Origin: Haemonchus contortus
Lineage: Eukaryota > Nematoda > Chromadorea > Rhabditida > Trichostrongylidae
Assembly: GCA_000469685.2 (NCBI GenBank)
Contig: LS997567.1
Span: 6,775,374 to 6,839,373, forward strand
DNA length: 64,000 nucleotides
Reading direction: 5' to 3'
Shown: piece by piece, positions 23,590 to 34,100 of the stretch
Position numbering within the stretch: position 1 is the stretch's first letter
How the letters are laid out: the number at the start of each line of letters is the position of its first letter
Notes under the pieces: generated by a model
The model's input: the letters and a program-made list of their open reading frames with translations, nothing else
What the model was told of the DNA's origin: nothing
Databases searched by the model: none
Position numbers and translations under genes: made by a program

Positions 23590-24090
23590 GCTCAGATCGT
23601 GCTCATATCACGGCGGGTGCTCCTCTCTCATCTTCATCTGAACAGGGGCTGCTTCCTGACCATCCCAACGAGTTCATCGTTAAGTTAACATCGTTAAGAC
23701 TCGTTCTACCTCGGGCCCATCTCAACGGCCTCTTTTCTGTGGAATGAAGCCGCCTCTCATGATTTTTGCATATGAGACAGCAATCACTGGGGTAAAGCAT
23801 CTTGAGGCTACCACTGCCCTGTATAGCAAAGGCTTACACCATTTTGGCGGCGTTGTTTTGAGCCTTCGTAACCTGATCCAAGTTACTGACGACACTGTAA
23901 CCTCTGGTGGTTTTTCCAAACTGTCTGCGACTGGCCCTGGGCGCTCCTTAGAGCTGGGGAAGTTGCCTTCTACACACACAGTCGAAGCTCATTCTCCGCC
24001 AACAACTTCTGTTACTTCTGCAGCTTATCCTCAAGTTCTTCTATGCTCTCCACTATGAGAGCGTTGTCATCAACGTAGAGAAATGGTTTC
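23590..24090 (-). pseudogene. Decayed non-LTR retrotransposon reverse transcriptase fragment R1
   Basis: On the minus strand the sequence opens with a frame reading FLYVDDNALIVESIEELEDK (24083 down to about 24024). YVDD, at 24066-24077, is the reverse transcriptase catalytic motif (the family usually has YADD or FADD), followed by the usual alpha-helical EELE segment. A stop follows after LQK. Further on, in shifted frames, NHERRLHSTEKRPLRWARGR (about 23760-23700) matches in style the C-terminal segment of LINE-type RTs, where a histidine- and arginine-rich stretch precedes LRW. Frameshifts and stops make it a pseudogene. MITE M5 is inserted 7 bp beyond the motif, cutting off the N-terminal RT part. 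Confidence 0.7.
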
Positions 24091-24348
24091 GGGAAACGGG
24101 CGTTAGGAACGATTTTGGATAATCGATTTGCCGCACGCGGCTGTCGCGGACCACTCATTCGCCGTTACTGCAGCTCTAGCGTTCTTCATACAGCTCAATC
24201 GATATGCGATCATTATTTTATGCATAATTGTACTATTAGTACTTTTGTTCTTGTATTTTTTACCCACTGCTGCATCCTGCTACATTCCACCGCGCGCGAC
24301 GTCCCTCTCACCGCGACGCGACCATTTCGTTCCTAACGCACCACACCC
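24091..24348 (-). mobile_element. Mutator-like MITE, copy M5, inserted next to an RT motif
   Basis: A 258-bp copy from GGGAAACGGGCGTTAGGAAC to AACGCACCACACCC. Flanks 24082-24090 (AATGGTTTC) and 24349-24357 (AATGGTCCC) match at 7 of 9 positions. The left duplication lies within the coding frame of reverse transcriptase fragment R1, so the insertion is younger than that retroelement copy. Confidence 0.8.
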
Positions 24349-24933
24349 AATGGTCCCGATTGTCTATCCTTACGGTTAGACAACTAGACCATTTCCTAAT
24401 CGCAACCCCATGGATAGGAACTCCTCAGATTGCTGCTCCAGCTAATGAGACCTCTTCTTTCTTGTGAATCAGTTGCATAATCGCTGCTTTAGCTGTTAAT
24501 CTAGGACAACACGTACAGAAAACTTCACTTACATAGAATTGATAGTGTTTCCAAAATGTGCAGTAGAAATTCCCTGCTCTCTAGAATAGATATGTTTTGA
24601 GGACCTCGAAAAGAGGTGCTAAGCCCAGCACTTATAACTTCTCAGGAGCGCAGACGAAGTTTTTCCTGCTCTCATAGTGATATTTGAATAGATGTCCTCC
24701 GAAAGCAAGCTGAACTTTCAACCAGCCTAGTGCTCCAATGCTTCAGGGATTAACCGTCCAATAAAAATTGAAAATAAAATAAACTCAAATAATCAAACCT
24801 AACTAAATTAAAATTTTTAGTAAAGTTTCTTCGCGAAATGCGAAAGGTCTATCAGAAGAGGGTGGAGAGGACGGGAAAAGGCCGTCATGTTCGCGAAGGA
24901 ATCTCTCATTTACGAGGGAGTGATTTTCACATC
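24349..24933. other. No gene recognised
   Basis: The sequence on the far side of M5 should continue R1 upstream of its YVDD motif, but I could not recognise further RT sequence in any minus-strand frame. The R1 copy may already have been truncated here. Confidence 0.3.
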
Positions 24934-25224
24934 GAGAGTAGGTGGTGTAGTGTCAAGTGTCGGGCCTCACTCGCGCACTGTCACTGGTTCGAATCCCGAG
25001 TCGATATATGGTAAGGCCAACCGAGCTTCCATCTCTCCGGAGTCGGACAACTGGTACCAGAGTCGTCTGGGAGGATAAAAGCACTGACTCGTACATCGGC
25101 TGGCCACCGCAAACTATTGTATAGGCCACATACGCATTCAATACGCCACTACGATCCTGATTGGAAGTCAAGTGCGGGGTGCATCCCTCAGATGGGTAAG
25201 CGCCCCAAAACTTTATCCTTCTAT
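24934..25224 (+). repeat. tRNA-related SINE, best-preserved copy
   Basis: Head GGTGGTGTAGTGTCAAGTG (A-box region), an intact B box GGTTCGAATCC at 24986-24996, then CCAACCGAGC, AACTGGTACCAGAGTCG, CTGGGAGGATAAAAGCACTG and TACATCGGCTGGCCACCGCA. The 3' portion contains CACATACGCATTCAA and the tail CCCCAAAACTTTATCCTT. The B box is a perfect match to the tRNA consensus GGTTCGANNCC. The spacing between A- and B-box regions (about 45 bp) is in the range of tRNA-derived promoters. Confidence 0.88.
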
Positions 25225-25698
25225 CTTTTAATTTCTACGACTTGAAAAGGAAAAGTAAATTACAAGTAGCTTTTGGACTCTTTTTTCACCGACAGCTTCG
25301 ATTTTTTTTGACCCTTTGAAATATGAGAGTCTTCATTGTTTTTTTTTGAGCAACTCCTAATTGAAACAGAAGAATTCTCAATTTAAGCGATTTCTGAGGC
25401 ATTGAAGGAATCCGACGAAACTACTCAGTACACATCCTTGTAATTTGAGTTCCTTAAAAGCACGTGTACTTTTTTTCGAAAAAAACTCGCTATAAGAAAG
25501 GCTTGTCTAATGGACCCCTTTGATTGAGCAGCAGTTTCTTTGTCTCCATTTGTTGTTACGTGAAAGATCTTCTCAGAAAACTGGTGGTACAAATGTAACC
25601 CACCGATATTTGCTTGTTGTCTCATTAAAATCCATTGATTGAAATAGTACTGGTTAAAATTTCCTTTTTGTTGAGTAGGGGACGCCTTCACCCATAGG
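25225..25698. other. No gene recognised
   Basis: Spacer of about 470 bp between two SINEs in the same orientation. A minus-strand open frame of 159 codons (25425-25904) starts inside the next SINE and is not believable as a gene. Confidence 0.35.
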
Positions 25699-25966
25699 AG
25701 TCTATGTGGTGCAGCGTAAAGTGGCCCATTGTCACATGAGTGGTCCGGGGATCGGATCCCGAATCGATGTCTGTCCCTGCCAACCAAGTCTTCCATCCTC
25801 CCACGGTCGGTTAATTGGTAGCCGTCCTGTTTGGAGGGTAAAGCCACTAGCTTAAACATCTTCTGGCCCATGCAAGTCACTGTATAAGCCATGTATGTGA
25901 ACATGCAAACGCTTCTGCGATTCTGATTGAAAGTCGAATGCGTGAGCGAGCTCTCGCATTCGCCTT
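25699..25966 (+). repeat. tRNA-related SINE, diverged copy
   Basis: Head GTGGTGCAGCGTAAAGTGGC, then a B-box-like GGGGATCGGATCCCG, TGCCAACCAAGTCTTCCATC, GGTCGGTTAATTGGTAGCC and CTGGCCCATGCAAGTCACTG. It ends GAAAGTCGAATGCGTGAGCG followed by an 8-bp palindrome GAGCTCTC. The B-box core TCGAA has become TCGGA. Confidence 0.72.
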
Positions 25967-27224
25967 TCAGGTTTGATCAGAGCTAAAAACATTGTTCTTT
26001 AACAGTCATCATTGTCTACTCTGTTACACTCAAAAATCTTTGATCCTGCATCCATTGCGGCGATGGAGTTCCACCGATCTCCCCTGCGGAAACTCACCTG
26101 ATGGCTCGTCAAGCGCCGCCGTCACGAAATTGCAGTAATCTCACCTTACTCACTTAGTAAGCTCATATTCTGGACTGATTTCACCATTTTTCCATTTGCC
26201 CAATTTTTCGCAGCCCTTTTATATAATAATAACCAAATTCTTACCGTAATTCGAGGCAGTAGTCAAATTTATGATTTTTCCGATGACACTAGGTAACGGC
26301 AAGCATTCGTTGTTACGGAGTGGGGGGAAGGTACTGCATTTTTTCCGATAAAATTTTTTTACAGTCGCTTCATTCTCAGATCATGTTGTGTAGCATGTTG
26401 AGCATGTTGAATCCAAAAATCCAAGGAGCAGTTCACCGTACAGCATACTGCTACATTTTCCAGTGGCTCAGATTAATTCTCCAAGTGGGTGGTCGCTTTG
26501 CCGAAAATTAGCAATTTAATTGTCAAACAAGCCTAACAATTTTTTTCAAAACTGGTTTTTCCATCAGTCATCGAACGGTTTCATTTGAGCCATGGTTGCT
26601 ACGAGTAGGTTTCTGCAGGGGAGGGTCGAAGGCTCGTAAAACTTTGAGAGGAGGTTGTGGCTAAGAAAAATGGTTAACTTCTTGGATAACTGGATTTCTA
26701 TGATAATGGGTTTCTTGGATTGGATAGAACTGGATTGTGACTCATCGTGACTTATTCGCTAACAAATAAGTTGTGAAGTAATACCTCTTTTATGCCCAGT
26801 AGACACTCTATAATAGGCCATTCGAATAAATTTTGATGTCAAAAACAAATTTTAATGTCAAAATATACATTAGGAAAAAGTAGTAAAATAGTTTTCTAAC
26901 AATCCGTTGAGTGGTACCGAAGCGAGGACGTTAGGAAGAAAAGTCTGATTCAAAAAAGTCATCACGGTTTTGAAGTCATATGGAAGAAAAATGGGGCTCA
27001 TTGGGTAACCCAATAATGATTCGGTCGGAGGAAGTCGTGACTCAGTCAATGATTACGTCACTGGTTGTTTTCTTGGAACAGAAAAACAGATTGAATTTAT
27101 GCCAGTTTCGGCAGTTTTCGCCGATGCGACCTCCCACATCGCATACCTGTAAATTTACCTAAATCAAAATTACCATTCGGAATCTTTGATTGCAATAGTA
27201 GGAATAGCAATAGCATATGGAGGT
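25967..27224. other. No gene recognised
   Basis: No repeat family and only short open frames. The sequence near 26980-27162 encodes a 60-codon frame without support. Confidence 0.35.
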
Positions 27225-27610
27225 TCACCGGAAGCAACTAGCGCTAGTCTCAAAGATGCATTCAATGATATTCTTCAGGTACCTAGCTTGAGAAAAAGTT
27301 ATGGAAGTTATTGTGTAGGATATTGCAAAAATGACAGCGAAAGCACAGAAACTGATATCATAAGATTTCAAGAAACACAGGGCTTCAAAAAATAGCTGGG
27401 AAGGGGGTTGTACAAAATTAGGTGTCCGTAACCGTCTGGTGTCTCTCACATAAGACTACTATTCCTCGGCGTCTTGATGCTTCACTCTGATTGGTGGGTC
27501 CTTGAAAAGGGGTCATAACACGGTCATTAAAGGGTGTGTACGTAGGCCAAGTCGGTTTTTGAGACCCTATAATCCTGTAGCCCTGTCGGGAACGTTTTTT
27601 CACCCGACAG
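27225..27610 (-). repeat. Dispersed repeat E, copy 2 (reverse)
   Basis: Reverse complement of repeat E. From the left it carries CTCAAAGATGCATTCA, ATTCTTCAGGTACCTAGCTT, GGCTTCAAAAAATAG, GAAGGGGGTTGTAC, TAGGTGTCCGTAACCGTCTG and GTGTGTACGTAGGCCAAG. Each corresponds in order to the reverse complement of copy 3. It forms a head-to-head inverted pair with copy 3, with about 0.83 kb between them. The 69-codon plus-strand frame at 27186-27395 lies across it and is therefore not counted as a gene. Confidence 0.6.
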
Positions 27611-28439
27611 TGTGCCACTTGCTATCTTTGGAAGCTCCAACTCCATCTTAGAGGCTTAGAGGGGAGTCTCAAAAGCTATTTTCATCGAAAACTGTGTCTT
27701 CAGATTCTATCGTTTTTCATCGACCTGAGTATCTCAGGCTCTCACCCTGTTAATTGCTCCACCGACTACTTGAGATGCACTTCTTCCCGGTCTGTCAAAT
27801 GCTAAATTAATAGAAATGCAACACTACATCAACCGCATGAAAAACGTTTCCGTTGCATTTCCTTCAGCTAAATTTGTTGGCGCACTAACGAGTATGCGCT
27901 GACTCGGTCTGTCTCTCCCCGTTCTGGACACCATCAGTTCAACCAATGTCTTTTAAACGGCCCCTGATGGCCATTAGTTTAACTACCGGCTCGAACAAGC
28001 TTTTTTTCAGACCCTTACAGCCTTTACTGGTGTCATATTTATCATAATTTCTTTTAAATGTTTACTCTCATAAGTGGCATGCTATATTGTACTTGTTAGT
28101 TTTTAAAATCTATTTAGTCTCATGTTTGGCTGCATTATTGCTTATCTTGTTTATATTTCAGTTTATCAGTCTCCATTCACTCGGATTACGTCCAATTCGA
28201 TCTCTTTAAACAATTCGCTCCCAAATTCGATTTCAATCTCCTCCCTGCAGAATGGCGAGCTATTTAAAAAACTAGTCGGTACGGGGGTTGGCGATGGTGG
28301 GACCGAGTGCCTAAGCTTCTTCAAAATATCTGAGTGTATGGGTAGCAGGTCATCCTCGGGGAAGGTTCTAAATTCCAGCTCTTCAGCGACCAATCGTTAG
28401 ACGATTGGGTGGTCTCTAAAAATTCCATTGGTGGTTATT
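27611..28439. other. Spacer between inverted E repeats
   Basis: About 0.83 kb with no recognisable gene. Overlapping sense and antisense frames at 28122-28400 are mirror artefacts of one another and lack support. Confidence 0.35.
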
Positions 28440-28850
28440 GCTTAAATCCACTGTTCTTACGGCCTCCAGGGGTGTTATATAGGACCGTGAATGAAAATGT
28501 CTTATCCAGGCCGTTATAAGCACTCCAAAATAGGTTGGCTAATGTACACAATCAAAAGTGTCCGTGTTATCACCGCCTTGTTATGGCTGCACCATTCACA
28601 AAGAAGCGTTAGGACGTCGACGAATAGCACGCCTGTGTAGGAGACACTCAGACGGTTACAGACACATTATATCGCACAACCCCCCCCCCCCTTCGTTCTA
28701 CTTTTTTAAAGCCTTATATTTCTCGAAAGCCGTTGATTTTTATGCCTCCTTTGCCATTTTTAAAATTTTCTTCACTACAGCTCTCATTATTTGACTTAAG
28801 CTAGAACCTCAGCATTATCTTGAACGATCCCTTCAAAGCCTGATCCCCTC
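28440..28850 (+). repeat. Dispersed repeat E, copy 3
   Basis: Shares with copy 1, in the same order, GGCCTCCAGG, TTGGCTAATGTACACAATC, GTGTCCGTGTTATCACC, GGCTGCACCATTCACAA, CGACGAATAGCACGC, CAGACGGTTACAGACACATT, a 12-nt C tract at 28680-28691, GCCTTATATTTCTCG and GATCCCTTCAAAGCC. The C tract replaces the mixed pyrimidines of copy 1. Confidence 0.6.
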
Positions 28851-29656
28851 CCTATCAACGATGATCTGGATTTTAGACTAATGGAATTCTTTTGAAAACA
28901 ACAGTTGTTCGTTATGTCAGGGAATATAGCAGTCACCAAGAAGGCCTGTAGGTGGATTCTCAGTCTGGTTATCCTTGAAAAAGCTGATGATGCCGCTCCC
29001 TCAGTTTTCCAGCTACATAGGATTGTCTTCCGAGTGATCACGCCCTAAATCACGGCTTCAAAGGTCCAAATAACCCATTACCTCGAGAAATTTTTACTTG
29101 CTTACTTGCAATATTTTTGTTGCACAGTAATCAGAGAATGTTCAGAAACTTGAATCAAATTCGAAAAAAAAACAATTTTTTCCCTAGGATAATTGGTGAT
29201 CCTTTTCATCCGACTTTCTTCATTCCCGCTACGTCTCCACATGTCTTTTCAAGTCAACTAATGTCTTTTCGTTCGGATTGTTGTTTAGTGCTGATATCAC
29301 CTTAAAAATAGTAGCTGCTGAGCAAGTTTTTTCGGTATAGAGACTTCCTTTTGTTTGGTTTGGTTTTGGTTATTTGAAATTTCGGCAAAAGGGCAAAAGC
29401 AAATCTCCCTGGCAATGGGTTGTCGTGGGATTATGATTTAATTTAAATATTTCTGATATTTGGTTGATAGCCTCTGAATTCGACGTCAAAAGACGGACGT
29501 CAGCAACATATTGCTCAGTAGACCCTCTTTCTACGACGATTAAGCACCCAGGGCTGTCAGCCTACAAATGAAAAAATAAATGATGAAAAACAAAATGGAA
29601 AGATAACGCTGCTAGCAGTTTCCGTAAATGACAGCACCTTTTTTTAATATTACTAT
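28851..29656. other. No gene recognised
   Basis: AT-rich spacer without supported coding sequence or known repeats. Confidence 0.35.
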
Positions 29657-30711
29657 TATTTTTCTCCTTTAGAAAGTTTACTGAAATTTCCAACGTTCAC
29701 TTGGAAAAGCAAACCCGCGCAATATAAGGAGCACAACAATGTAGTAGAGGTGGATATCAGTCCATGGTGGTTCTTCTATCGTAGTTTGAATTTCAATTGT
29801 GAATCGATGCCGGTATTTGGTATCGGTTATATACTCAGCTAGCAGGACGTGTGACTAGTGCGACATACGGTTCGAATAAACGGCATACTATTGTACGATT
29901 ACAAGTAATTTGGTGCTGACGATTCCATACAGCGTAGTGACTTGTACAGATATTGGGTGTGTTGAATAGTATTAGATATTAACGGGAATTACAATTGGTT
30001 TCTGGATTTTCAATAAAGGCATAGGTAAGGAACTGAGCGCGCAGTAATACCTTCTAGTAACCTCCAACGCCCCGCTTGCATGACATTCAGCAGGTGAGCT
30101 TTTATACTGAGCGCTTGCATGGCTGCGAACCCTCTGAAACAAGTCCGATTTCTCCTCTGACACAGGTCTGGTTTCTAAGTCCCACGAACGCGTGATACAG
30201 TAACCCACCTCACGCAACGCCACTCATACCGTGGGCATCGCCAAAAGTACCTTTGTAGTGAGGGGCGTTTGGAAGCATTTGAAGGTGTCTCAGGTTACTG
30301 TAAAACACATTCACGGGACTTTTAAATTCGTCTTGTCCCGCTGAAAGAGTGTGATCTTATATTGGTCCTTCGCGGCTTGAAGAGCTGAGGGAAGCACCAT
30401 GGACCTGGATAGGCAAAGAAAGGTAGCACGACCCTGAGTTTCTTGGGAAGTTGATCAATCCCGTCTGAGGGATGCGCCTTGCATCCGACTTCTATTTGGA
30501 ATCGTAGTGGCGCATCGGATGCTTATGTGGCCTTTACAAGGACTTGTAGTGGCCAGCCGATGTACAAGTCAGTGCTTTTATCCTCCCAGACGAGTCTGGT
30601 ACCAACCAACCGACCTGGAGGGATGGAAGGCTCGGTTGGCCTAGGCAAATGTCGATCCGGGTTCGAACCTGTGACCATGCGTGAGTGACAGTGCACTACT
30701 TGCCACTGCAA
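29657..30711 (-). repeat. Composite repeat C, copy C2 (SINE head plus shortened body)
   Basis: On the minus strand a SINE (about 30711 down to 30440, B box GGTTCGAACCT on the plus strand at 30660-30670) joins the body at the same point as in C1. The body then runs to 29657 at AGAAAGTTTACTGAAATTTC, where it stops; the distal half present in C1 and C4 is missing. A duplicated run (GAAACAAGTCCGATTTCTCC then GGTTTCTAAGTCCCACGAAC) near 30140-30190 distinguishes it from C1. Confidence 0.75.
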
Positions 30712-30849
30712 TTCTTTCGGGAGGAGGGATATTCAAGGCAGAGTCGGGGCAAGCGGTGCATTCGCACATTCGTATACTGCTGTTATGGATCCCATCAAGG
30801 GAGGCTCAGAGTCAGCTCCTATGGTTGTAAAGGATAAATGATACAAGCC
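30712..30849. other. Short spacer between SINE copies
   Basis: Nothing recognisable. Confidence 0.3.
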
Positions 30850-31125
30850 TTTTGACGTTAAACAATCCCATTTCGGAATGCGCACCTCATCCGACTTCCA
30901 TTCAATATCGTCGGGCGTTTGAATGTGTATTTGGCTTATACAATGACTTGTGGTGGCCAGCTGATGCACAAGTTGTTTATAATCTTCCAGAACAATCTAG
31001 TACCTGTTAATCGGTCTCGAAGGGAGGGGAAGCATGGCGGTCTGGGCGGATATCGATCCGGGATTCGAAACCGTGACCATGCGTGTGTGTTACTAAGCCA
31101 CTTGCAACTCCACCATCTACGCCCT
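30850..31125 (-). repeat. tRNA-related SINE, near full length
   Basis: Reverse copy with CATCCGACTTCCATTCAAT, TACAATGACTTGTGGTGGCC, GGCGGTCTGGGCGGATATCG, the B-box region CCGGGATTCGAAACC and the head CCACTTGCAACTCCACCATC. It sits 140 bp from C2, in the same orientation. Confidence 0.8.
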
Positions 31126-34100
31126 ACTCCACTGATGATATTCTCTTCAGAGAAGTGTAACAGTGACTTCAGAATTATGATGTTATGGAGTTGTTGGATG
31201 AATATAATGTGGCTCTCATTCGTTTTGCAAATGAGGGATGCCATGAGGAAAAAGTGACCGCGTAGGCAATAGTTGACGCTTACTCGTTAAAAATGTATAT
31301 TGACTTCACTTACCACTGAATTCTTGACTTTCACGCATCTGAACAAATTTTTCTACAATTCAAAATGTTTATTAAAGTTTCAAAAGCCCACCAAGTTAGG
31401 ATTTGTAGTTTTGTAGGTTTCAAGAGCCTCCACAAGTACTTACTCGAAAAGAGTTTTGATACAGCTAATTTCAAATCCGTTCAAATCATCTTCAGGTCCT
31501 TCGCCTGTAACAATGTTACTCATACTTTTACTACCTTCAGTATTCCAGGTCCGTTTGATTGTAGGCTCTTAAAGAAGTATTCTCCTCACTGAGCGCTCGA
31601 TTCGACTCTTCTTCAAGATGCTTATAGGATTTACACCTTTAAGTAATCTGGTGTAGAGGGAGGCGCAGACATGACCTTGGACCTTGACGTAACCAGGCGG
31701 TTCATGTAGAAGTCGAAGGTCCTTGTTGAAATGTTCTCGGGTTCGGTAGCTTGAGATAAAAGAAAGATTTTGAGGGAAAGGAGGATTTTGGAGGCAAAAG
31801 AGGGTTCTGAACTGGGTTTGTCCCCGGAACAGTTAATGTTGTTGCGGCGACCCTCAGCACTACCTTACGCCTTCTCACACCCCCCCCCCCCCCTTGCCAA
31901 AAAAATCGTTCATTACACAGAAGTGGGAAGTCAATCGAATTTTGTTTCGATGTATATTCTAGTTTTTTTCAACAATGGTTGTAAAGTAATACATATGTAA
32001 CGCCCTGCGGGTAGTAAATAACAACGCACCTAGGCCCACAACACTGACTCGTTCCAGTTTCAATGCCCAACAGGTATAAGGTTGAGCCGTGAACTTTTCT
32101 CCAATCTGTTCTTGAAACGTTAACTAGCACTTACCATTTTGACATTTCTTACTAAGCGACTACCAGTTTAGCGAGATTCTTGAGTTTAACAGTCCTGCAA
32201 AGCTTCTTTTCTATCGTCGTGCACAGACATAGCGTGACTCCTGCTGCTGCTACATATTTATAGCAAGCATACTGTAGGAATTTGGGTCCACACCGGATCT
32301 TCGTTCTAATTCTCTTGGTCGGGTACTTCAATGATCAGAATTCAAAACTCAGTAGACTACGTCTGAAACTTGGAGATCGATTGATTTGATTGATTCGCCT
32401 ATTTTACCCTCGAAAGTTGTCTATTGCCAATAAGTTTGCTCTGGATATGATTTTTGATTACAATAGGGTTTGCGATCTAACAAGAGAAAAGAGAACAATG
32501 ATACTAGTTGTTCAACAAGTTACTAGAAACGACAAATGGTGATTCGTTTCGCCAGCCATAACCAGTCTACTAAGTCTAATAAAGTCTTCCGCTTACTGGT
32601 TTCAATTAATGAATAATAATTAGGATAATTCACTCGAGCAGTTCCTCTATGCTGTTTCAAAAGTGACAGTTGTTATAAGAAATGATAATGAGTGCTCCTT
32701 GGTTATAGATGAAATTCGCCCCACCCCGCCCTGTAAAAGTAGAGGATCTAAAATCGGCCTCAAGCTACTGATTAAGAACAATTTAGGGCCATGGACATAA
32801 TTGAGGACACCCACTTTCATTGCTGTTTTGTCTTCTTTTTTCAAGAATTGTTTTTCCACTACTTCACTGTACTCGCTACTACTTTTTTCATCTCTTCATA
32901 GCTCATCAGCTGGAGGAATATAGCAGAAGAAACTGCTCCCATTCAGGCAGACGGGACCAGGTTCTGCTCCACCCTCTGGGGGATTTTCAATTTTGAGGTA
33001 GCGTGGTTCGAACAAAACTATTATACTAGACGGGACTACTGTGAACAGGAATGGCCATCTACAGCTCGACCATTACTGGCACAGGACATATACTAAGTAG
33101 TCAAACATGGAGCCTCCATAGCTCTGGCCTTCCCGAATGCATGGCAGATGCTAGTGGCTTTCGGAGTTTTCAAGGAAGAAATTTTTCTAGGAAGGTCGGC
33201 TTAGGAAATATTTCCCGTTTGAGTGCTAGAACATTTCCGCTGTCCTCTTTTGCCCCTATTCAGTGAACAAGCCTTTCAAAGTATTCGTCGAAACGTCAGT
33301 CGCCCAACTTGTCGCTCATTTAAAATCCCATAGAATCCTGTGACAAGCATGTCCCCTTCTCTGACGTATAGATAGTGATCCCTCTTAAAATTTATTCTGT
33401 CCCCTGTGAGAATTGTCTATATGACACACCCTTCTCAAAAAGAAAACCGCCTCAAAAAAACTTCCTAAATTCGGAGGCGATCATATTCCCATGAATCTAC
33501 CACGGCCTCTTAATTAACCCAACTTTCTGAACTTACTGAGTGATTACAATATTTCTACCAATTTTTTACGTTCGTTTTTGAAGCGGTTACGCCGAATCCA
33601 GCCTTTCACCGTCACGGTCCCGTGCCAGTGATAAATGTGATTGGTCGGTTCTTACAGTGACCAATCACAAGGTCCACTGCTATACCTTAGCGGATACTGT
33701 GCATGCCACTGTGCATGTAATGACGCTTTTTAAGTCGCCATAGAATAGTTCGAAAATGGGTCCTATCGTTGGGTGAATCTGATCCCAACTGAGTCTTATA
33801 ATTTTTCAAATTTGAGTGAAAACAGCCTGATATGGGCCCATTTGTATGAGCACGTTTTTGTGAACATCAATCTGCTGTATATGAGATCAGCTTTGCTAGC
33901 CACTATCAATCACGTGAATAATTTCGGAGCAAAAAGAGCTGTGTGACGCAACTTTGAGAGCGTGTTGTGATTGTTTCTCAACTCTAGGAAGCGATACCTT
34001 TCCTTGTATTTCAACTACATTTGCTTTTCTCCGTTATCCCTATGAGCTCTTGTGTAGGCAGTGCTCAATGAAGGGCCTTAGAATCTTCAGGGCCATCAAG

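Noticed and set aside
25425..25904. 159-codon minus-strand open frame
   Set aside because: It starts inside an antisense SINE and shows no recognisable protein.
27186..27395. Possible small secreted peptide gene starting MIAIVGIAIA
   Set aside because: The frame lies across an inverted copy of repeat E, and the hydrophobic start is followed by repeat sequence.
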